The translations under genes were made by a program, and so were the position numbers. Shown piece by piece: positions 57,791 to 64,000 of a stretch of DNA of 64,000 bases. Origin of the DNA: Ehretia macrophylla (lineage: Eukaryota; Streptophyta; Magnoliopsida; Boraginales; Ehretiaceae). The stretch covers positions 9,159,501 to 9,223,500 of the forward strand of contig CM075768.1 in NCBI GenBank assembly GCA_037974665.1. Reading direction: 5' to 3'. Positions within the stretch are counted from its first letter, which is position 1; every line of letters begins with the position of its first letter. Below the pieces are notes generated by a model, which was given only the letters and a program-made list of their open reading frames with translations, searched no databases and was not told the origin of the DNA.

Positions 57791-58424
57791 GAAAATAGTA
57801 TTTAACTGGAATGATAAGTGTAAGGCCAGTTTTCAAGAATTGAAGAAAAGACTAACCATTGCTCTTATTCTCGATTTACCTGAGGGGACTGATAACTTCG
57901 TGATTTGCAGTGATGCCTCTAAAGAGAGTTTAGGTTGTATTCTTATGCAAAATGGTAAGGTGATAGCATATGTCTCGAGGAAATTAAAACCCGATGAGCT
58001 TAATTATCCTACATATGATCTTGAGCTTGTTGTTATTGTCTTTGCTTTAAAGAAATGGCAACAATATTTGTGGGGTAACAAGTTTGAAATTTTTACTGAT
58101 CATAAAAGTTTAAAATATATGTTTTCACATAAAGATCTAAACATGAGGCAAAGGCGTTGGCTAGAGTTGTTAGATGATTATAACTGCACTATTAGCTATT
58201 TGTCAGGCAAAGCTAACATTGTTGTAGATGCTCTAAGCCGAAAGGCTACTATGACCAGTTTGATTGTAAAGAACTGGGAGACTATTGTGAAGTTATGTCT
58301 ATGGAACCCGAAAGCTTCTAAGACAGGTATTCAATTTACAAGCTTACAAATTCAGTCTCTACTGCTATCTAGAATCAGAGAGGCACAACAATTTGATCCT
58401 CAACTATTGAAGGCCTTAGAATAG
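57791..58424 (+). pseudogene. Element G RNase H
   Basis: 194 uninterrupted codons from 57840: CSDASKESLGCILMQ (first aspartate), YPTYDLELVVIVFALKKW (glutamate), EIFTDHKSLKYMF (aspartate) and ANIVVDALSRK, the standard gypsy RNase H with its linker to integrase. The catalytic residues appear intact. It is in a different frame from the RT. Confidence 0.88.
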
Positions 58425-59332
58425 TCAAAAGGGGGATAGTCGGATTTCAAGTTACATGATGATGGCATACTCAAATACAAGAACAGAATTTGTATTCCTG
58501 GTGATTCGACTTTGAAGAATGAGATTTTTGCAGAGAACATAGTTCTAAATATACTATCCATCTCCGTAGTACTAAGATATATAGAGACTTGAAACAAAAC
58601 TTTTGGTGGAACAATATGAATAGGAAAATAGCTGATTATGTGTCTAAGTGTCTAACCTATCAAAAAGTTAAGGCTGAGCATCAAAGACCTGCAGGATTGT
58701 TGCAGCCATTGGCTATTCCTGTGTGGAAATGGGATCATATCACTATGGATTTCATGACTGACTTACAGAGGACTTCAAGAGGTAATGATTTAGTTTGGGT
58801 TGTTGTTGATAGACTGACAAAGACTTCTCATTTTATTGCCACGAAGAAAACAAACAACCTTGACAAGTTAGTTGAGTTGTATATCAAGAATATTGTGAGA
58901 CTGCATAGGACTCCAGTTAGTATTGTGTTAGATAGAGATCCCAGGTTCACATCTCAATTCTGGCAGAAATTACAGAAGGCCTTGGGGACTAATTTGAGCT
59001 TTAGCACTGCATATCACCCGCAGACAAATGGCCAGCCAAAAAGAACTATTAGAATATTAGAAGACATGTTGCGAGCTTGCATTCTAGACTTTGGTAAGAG
59101 TTGGAAAAGATACTTTTCACTGGCAGAGTTTACATATAATAATAGCTATCAGGCTACCATTGGCATGGCGCCTTATGAGGAACTTTACGGGCATAAATAT
59201 AGATCTCCACTTTATTGGGATGAAATTGGGAAAATGAAGACAGTCGATACTACTTTGATGCCTAAAATGATAAAGATGATTGATAATGTGCAACTTATCA
59301 AGAAACGAATGCTTACAACTCAGAGCCGATAA
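58425..59332 (+). pseudogene. Element G integrase
   Basis: The zinc-binding HHCC domain is degraded at its start by a frameshift and stops; FWWNNMNRKIADYVSKCLTYQ-like sequence follows from 58600. Core: WDHITMDFMTDL (first Asp), VDRLTKTSHFIA, VLDRDPRFTSQFW (second Asp). YHPQTNGQPKRTI has Lys where the catalytic Glu is expected (about 59040), a G-to-A change that would abolish strand transfer. The C-terminal part runs intact to a TAA at 59330 that likely replaces CAA. 247 codons are open. Confidence 0.88.
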
Positions 59333-59839
59333 AAGAGTTATGCGGATAGACACCGACGTGACTTAGAATTTGTTATAGGTGATCATGTATTTCTGAAAAT
59401 ATTTTCGCGAAAAGGTCTTATACGGCATGGAAAATGAGGTAAACTCAGTCCTAGATATGTAGGACCCTTTGAGATTATTGAGAAGGTTAGTGCCTTAGCA
59501 TATAGATTGGCATTGCCTCCAAGGTTAGCCAGGTTGCATGATGTATTCCATGTGTCGATGTTGAGGAAGTATCAGCTAGATCCTTCCCACATTCTGGAAT
59601 CGGAACCTTTGGAAATCAGTGAGACTTTGACATATGTTGAAAAGTCTCTTCAAGTTGTGGATAGAAAGGTTCAAGAGCTTAGGACTAAGAGTATTCCGAT
59701 GGTGAAGATTTTGTGGGATCATCATGGAGTTGAGGATACTACCTGGGAGCGGGAGGATCAGATGAGAGATAAATATCCAGAGTTGTTCCTTGAATCATAT
59801 AAGAATTGTGTGGATGCAATTAGTTTAAGGGGGAAAGGA
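59333..59839 (+). pseudogene. Element G integrase tail, chromodomain and polypurine tract
   Basis: Integrase C-terminal motif GKLSPRYVGPFEI (after a TGA at 59436), YRLALPPRLARLHDVFHVSMLRKY, then a chromodomain ending VKILWDHHGVEDTTWEREDQM and YPELF. The chromodomain places G among chromoviruses; long LTRs and the iMet primer fit the Tekay/Del lineage. Arms AATTGTG and TGCAATT (59804-59821) form the 3' hairpin, then AAGGGGGAAAGGA is the polypurine tract. The frame reads on into the LTR to 59914. Confidence 0.85.
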
Positions 59840-60556
59840 TATGACGCCCGAGACTTCTATCATGTTTTTAAATTATCCGTTGCATATCTTTCGTGCATTT
59901 CAATGCACATTTAATTACTTGAATATGTGTTGTTACTATTCATAGTGGAAATTTGACTGTTTAATTTTCCTGAATTAATATTTTTTCTAGGTTATATGAC
60001 TTGTAAAAGGAATGAGAAATATGAGATTTTGTGCATTGGATGTCGGGAACGCGCATTCGAAAAATATTTCTTGCATCGTATGAATAGTGAAAACATTTGA
60101 AACATAGTTAGTTAGCTTTTAATTGAATTTTAGGCTTAGTTTGACTTAGACTTTTAAGCATTTGACCCCAAATAGCTTACACACATATAAATTATACATA
60201 CTACCAAACATATACATAACAAAACTACACAAAACAAATCAACTAATGCCTAAAATACCCCTCCCCCTACCCGACGGCTCCAAGGATAAGAAAAGGAGAA
60301 GTTTCATCTTCAATGCTTGTGAATTGATCTCTTCTAAGCCTTCTACAACTAGTTTCAAGCCTTTCCTAAGCTTCTACTAGCATCTATATACCTTTGGTGA
60401 GGGAGTTTGCATGTTATAGGATTTTCAAAGTTTATGTTCATATTATAACTTTTCTTGATTTGTTGTTATTGGCTTATATAATTCTCTAATCTAGTATAAA
60501 ATACTTTCTACATGCTATGGAGACCTTGTTTGTGTTGTGTAGTAGCTTGATCCATG
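59840..60556 (+). mobile_element. Element G 3' LTR, truncated
   Basis: Matches 29026-29740 of the 5' LTR, including donor-like GTGAGGG at 60397, and stops abruptly around CCATGGT (60552-60558). The remaining ~1.8 kb is absent. Confidence 0.85.
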
Positions 60557-60685
60557 GTTTAAAATCACCATGGTATAGAAGAGGCTACTTGGGAGAGACA
60601 AGATCCGATAGTGCAACAGTATCTTGAGCTATTTCGTTAATCAAGTAAGAATTTTGGCGACAAAACTATTTTAAGGGGGAGAGGA
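60557..60685 (+). pseudogene. Element D pol remnant (chromodomain end) and polypurine tract
   Basis: HHGIEEATWERQD and the following residues to a TAA at 60638-60640 are the last part of a chromodomain polyprotein. AATTTTGGCGACAAAACT and the purine tract TTTTAAGGGGGAGAGGA lead straight into the D LTR. Together with the D LTR this shows that D was a chromovirus. Confidence 0.75.
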
Positions 60686-62454
60686 TGTGAGACCCAGTCC
60701 CGAGTAATTCATATTTTATTGACGTGCATTTATCTGGTTACTATTTGAATTTGCATTTACTTGACTTACCTATTATTTTGTTGCACCAATAATTGCATTA
60801 TATAACATAATTGGATTGGTAGAGAATGGCATAAGTGTTATTAGCATGAACAAAAGCATTGAAATGGTCATTTAGCATATAAGATAATTGTAATTAGTTT
60901 GTGGTATATAGTGAGCTTCTAGAAGAAATTATTTTAGCCACATAAATTACATAATAACAAAACAAAGTAAAAGAAAAGAAAGAGAGAGTGAAGGGTCGGG
61001 TAAGAGATGAGAGAAAGGGAAAGAAAGAGAAAATTAGGGTAAGGAAGAAAACAGAAAAAGAGAAGAAAGAAAAAAAAGAAAAGGAAGAGAAAAATTGCCA
61101 TTCTAGCTCAATTTCTTGTTCTTTGTGCTTGTACAACTAGTCTAAGATGAGGGGATTCATTTTCTTGCATCTATATTTGATTTGAAAGTGGTAAGTTGAT
61201 GTTCAAGTTATGTAATGACAAGATGGGCTAATTCAAGTGTTTCTAAGTGTCTATCTTGCATTAATCTTGAGTTATAAGTTGATACTAGCATGGTTATGTG
61301 GATAAAGCTTACTTGTGGCTTGAATCATAAGTGTATGTTATATGTGTGTTCAAGTAGCTTGCAAGATTGTTGGCACAAGAGCATGCTTGATGGCATGTAA
61401 TTGGTAACCGATATGTTGTGTTGCTTGTAAATGGCTTGTATGCCCTACCTTTGCTAGTCAAGTATGGTCGGGAAAATCTGTCGTCTTGCTTACTCATCCG
61501 ACCCTCTCTGTAAATGTCGGGCGAGGGAGTCGGTTGAGTCCCTCGACCGACTCCCACTGTATTTCAATTGCATTTCATGTTATAAATGTATTCTAGAGTA
61601 TTATTGTGTGCATTAGAGGGTGGCCTACTTTGCTACCTCCACTTATGTATGAATTGATTGGTCTCTATCGATTGTATATACGTGTTATCAACTGGTTGCA
61701 ACCATTTATCTAGGCATGGTAGTGTCGTGTCTCTACTAGGCGACGGCGGGCTTGCCAACAGTTGGTTATACTACTTCTACATCCTATTCCCTCACTCGCT
61801 TGGTCGGTGAAGGCCTCTGAGTGTTGGGTTGTAGGTTATCGGGGTACATCCAGAGTACCCCCACCGATGATATAATATGATTATCGATATCGTAAATGCA
61901 TTGGAGCAAAGGAAATAGGAATAATAAGGTGGATCGAGAACTGTATCCTTTTATTGAGTGTTTCACTTCTAGTGTTTAATGTTTACTTATTGTGTGACTT
62001 GATTTACTTGTCTTACGTGCATCATGAAAAGAGTTTGCGAAACTTCCCCATGCCCTGCCCCTCACTGAGCTAGTGTAAAACTTAGCCCGTTTTCTTCAAC
62101 ATTTCAAGTACAGCCGTGGCTGAGTACGAGTCTCAAGAAGTAGGGAATGATACCTATGCTTGATTTATCTGGATGTTAGCTATGTGGTGTTCAAGAATGT
62201 GCGTGTTTGTGATGTAATAGAGAAGTTGGTTATGTAATATGTAAATAACTTTTGCTGACAAGTTGGAATGATGAATATATGTATTGAACTCCGTCGGACG
62301 TTGTATTTATAATGTTTGTGTATAAATGAAAGGTCATTTTGCATGTATCTTTTCCTTTTGTATAGTCTCATGTACAGGTATTGTTTTGTATTATAAGGCT
62401 TGCGCCTGTCGCGTCCAAACTTGATCCTATAAGGGGTTGGGTCGGGGTGTGGCA
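60686..62454 (+). mobile_element. Element D 3' LTR (1769 bp)
   Basis: TGTGAGACCCAG...GGGGTGTGGCA followed by TSD GTGCA. Homologous to 19079-20608. H1 at 61616-61639, GC-rich block to about 61950 with CTGTATCCTTTT, TTTCAAG at 62103-62108. The donor-like GT of the 5' copy is AT here (near 61147). Confidence 0.85.
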
Positions 62455-62459
62455 GTGCA

Positions 62460-63240
62460 ACATCAACCGGAGCTGCTAAAACCTTGATTAATCAAAATAA
62501 CAATTTTGAGTATTATATACATGAGCATAACATTTCAAATATAAATTATTCTATAACACTAGTATGATTCCCCCAAATATCATATGACCACGAGATTCCA
62601 CTTCACATAGTGGCAAACTCATATTGCCTTTCAAATCACTAAGCCCGGCCTTTACAAAGATATAGTAAAATAATAGAATCAGTGAAACAATGCTCAGTAA
62701 GTAGACTTCACCCCAAAGGAAATTGAGGCTCAAATAGAGATAAAAATCAGAGGCCAATAATCGATGTACGAGATTCAATAATCAATAACAAAGTCAACAT
62801 GACGGTAATATCAAGCTCAATATCATAATACCAAGCTTTGGATGGTTAGCAGCACGACTCACAGTATGATGTTCACTATTCACAATGATCGTTAACAATA
62901 ATCAATAACAATGGATGACTAATTTACTCCCAATTGCATAAGATTCAATACACAGCTTATATTATTAATAAAGCTTAAATCACTTTCTTGTATTCAGAGT
63001 TATCAAGAGGATCAAAGGGGAATACGAGCCAATACAGAATAAGAATCAATAATAAAATGAAGATCAGAGTAGGTAAAGAAAGGAACAAGTTTGTTGATCA
63101 ACAAACAGATAACAAAGAACGGTAAATCCTATTTACCTCGAGCCCAATTTTAAATCCACTACACAATTATTCTTAAGCTTATAACTTCAATTTAGCTCAT
63201 CATTCTATTGCAATTTTAACACTAAAAGCTCAAAAATCCA
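62460..63240. other. Unassigned AT-rich sequence, possibly an old minus-strand LTR
   Basis: No open frame of interest. Near 62690-62720 the minus strand reads CTACTTACTGAGCATTG, reminiscent of the CTCACTGAGTA block in the other LTRs, so this may be an old gypsy LTR in minus orientation. I cannot define ends, and the call is weak. Confidence 0.3.
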
Positions 63241-63803
63241 AAGCTCTAGTTTCTTCTCTTTGCAGGGGCAAAACTAGGAATTTTATCTTGGTTGAGGGGA
63301 AAAATTTAATTAAAAAGATTGACGATAAACAAATGTAGCAAATTAGGGGGGCCTAGAATTTTTTTTAAAAAATTACATATTTTTTTCTGTTTTATTTAAG
63401 CTTAGATGGGCCTTGGGCCCCTCTAAATGGGCTCTCCTACCCCAATCTCTCTAGCTGAATTTTAAGTGCTAGAAGTTTGTTTCATTCTTACCTTTTTATT
63501 TTTATTCATTTTTTTCCCTTTATTCTGTTACACGTGTTATGAAGCTTCTTTGATCTACTGCTTCTTATAAAACGTTCACGTACCTAAATTAGCCTATAAG
63601 TATATATCACTATAATCTAAATATCACACTAGTAAAGGAAGTATTAAGCATTAGGTGTAATAATCATGAGGTGTTATGATAATATTAAAAGAAGCAAGCA
63701 TGTGGTGGCTCCCGAGTATGACATGCAACTTCTTGATTTGTTCATGTTGTATCTATTAAATTTATCCTAAACTAGGAAGTGAAGTATAGAATATGCCAAT
63801 TAC
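63241..63803. other. Unassigned sequence with GGGGCC/GGGCCC-rich repeat-like part
   Basis: 63263-63440 holds GGGGCAAAACTAGG, GGGGGGCCTAGAATTTTTT and GGGCCTTGGGCCCCTC, a composition I associate with fragments of common non-autonomous plant DNA transposons, but no inverted termini are visible. The remainder to 63803 is AT-rich with nothing recognisable. Confidence 0.25.
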
Positions 63804-64000
63804 TTTTTTTTGTCAGGTTGCTATATGACCTGAAATATCGTTACATCAACATATCCCTAAACCTGTAGTGTCTCTAAAAACCAGCCTAGACAATTCCAGG
63901 AGTAAGATACTAACCCATTAAAAAGGGAGGGATCCTATCCTAATTGGTCGAGCAACCCAATCTGCCACTTGGTTGGCCGACCGAGGGACGAACCAAAATG
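63804..64000 (-). mobile_element. LINE 3' end (RNase H C-terminus, 3' UTR, short A tail), partial
   Basis: On the minus strand, 64000 to a TAA at 63920-63918 encodes FWFVPRSANQVADWVARPI and a short tail. The V-P-R-x-A-N-x-V-A-D-x-x-A pattern is the C-terminal helix of the RNase H-like domain (RVT_3) at the end of plant L1-type LINE ORF2. About 105 bases of 3' UTR follow, ending in eight A (63811-63804). The rest lies right of the window. A cellular RVT_3 gene is an alternative, but the A tail favours a LINE. Confidence 0.55.

Larger units (their letters stand above)
19079..62454 (+). mobile_element. Element D: Ty3/gypsy chromovirus that hosts the main nest
   Basis: The duplication GTGCA at 19074-19078 and 62455-62459, with LTR termini TGTGAG...GTGTGGCA, shows that the two D LTRs belong to one insertion now 43 kb apart. 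What remains of D is most of the 5' LTR (19079-~20608), the last 27 codons or so of pol with PPT (60557-60685) and the full 3' LTR (60686-62454). The rest was lost when later insertions (Athila, G, B, C, A) were followed by a large deletion ending near 60556. Confidence 0.8.

Overview
This is a plant nuclear window, almost certainly from a dicot-like angiosperm, made up almost entirely of nested and decayed LTR retrotransposons. The evidence is: Ty3/gypsy chromovirus and Athila polyproteins, primer binding sites for plant initiator-Met and Asp tRNA, a Mutator-type MITE, a LINE tail, an Angela-like Copia LTR, and one two-exon cysteine-rich (defensin-like) gene. The only cellular gene I can support is that defensin-like gene, on the minus strand at 6218-6643. 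I saw no rRNA, tRNA or CRISPR. Species cannot be named from the sequence.

Layout, left to right. 1-4455: minus-strand Copia (Angela-like) element, internal region plus a 2.2 kb LTR, inserted in an LTR fragment of family A (4456-6026). 6027-6936: gene space with the defensin-like gene. 6937-18758: a ~590 bp Mutator-like MITE with a 9 bp target duplication, split by element E (7459-18664, TSD GAGGT), a gag-only gypsy element. The 5' LTR of E is itself split by non-coding element F (9884-15973, TSD GAGTA). 18759-19078: short unassigned spacer. 19079-62454: element D (TSD GTGCA at both ends), into which everything else is nested. Its 5' LTR is cut by an Athila element (20609-29025, LTR, gag, pol). 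The Athila 3' region is cut by autonomous chromovirus G (29026-60556). The gag of G is cut by non-coding element B (32560-49004), and the left LTR of B is cut by non-coding element C (35202-43328). The RT of G is cut by minus-strand non-coding element A (50044-57124, TSD CCGGT). A deletion near 60556 fused the truncated 3' LTR of G to the last codons of D pol, removing the Athila 3' LTR and nearly all of the D interior. 62460-64000: old unassigned repeats and the 3' end of a minus-strand LINE.

How they fit together. A, B, C and F have no coding capacity but share with G the initiator-Met primer site, a stem-loop beside the polypurine tract, and a set of LTR modules. They look like large non-autonomous derivatives mobilised by G-like chromoviruses. 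The most interesting signal is in the LTRs. Seven otherwise diverged families (A-G) share an ordered set: a splice-donor-like GGTGAGG, a covarying stem-loop with loop CTACTTT, a GC-rich block and a CGTATCCTTT motif. In four of them (C, E, F, G) I also see a second covarying stem-loop; where an acceptor follows it cleanly (C, F, G) it lies 23-25 nt downstream. This looks like a conserved structured leader, possibly a retained intron. The Athila LTR separately carries three consecutive hairpins abutting its TATA box.
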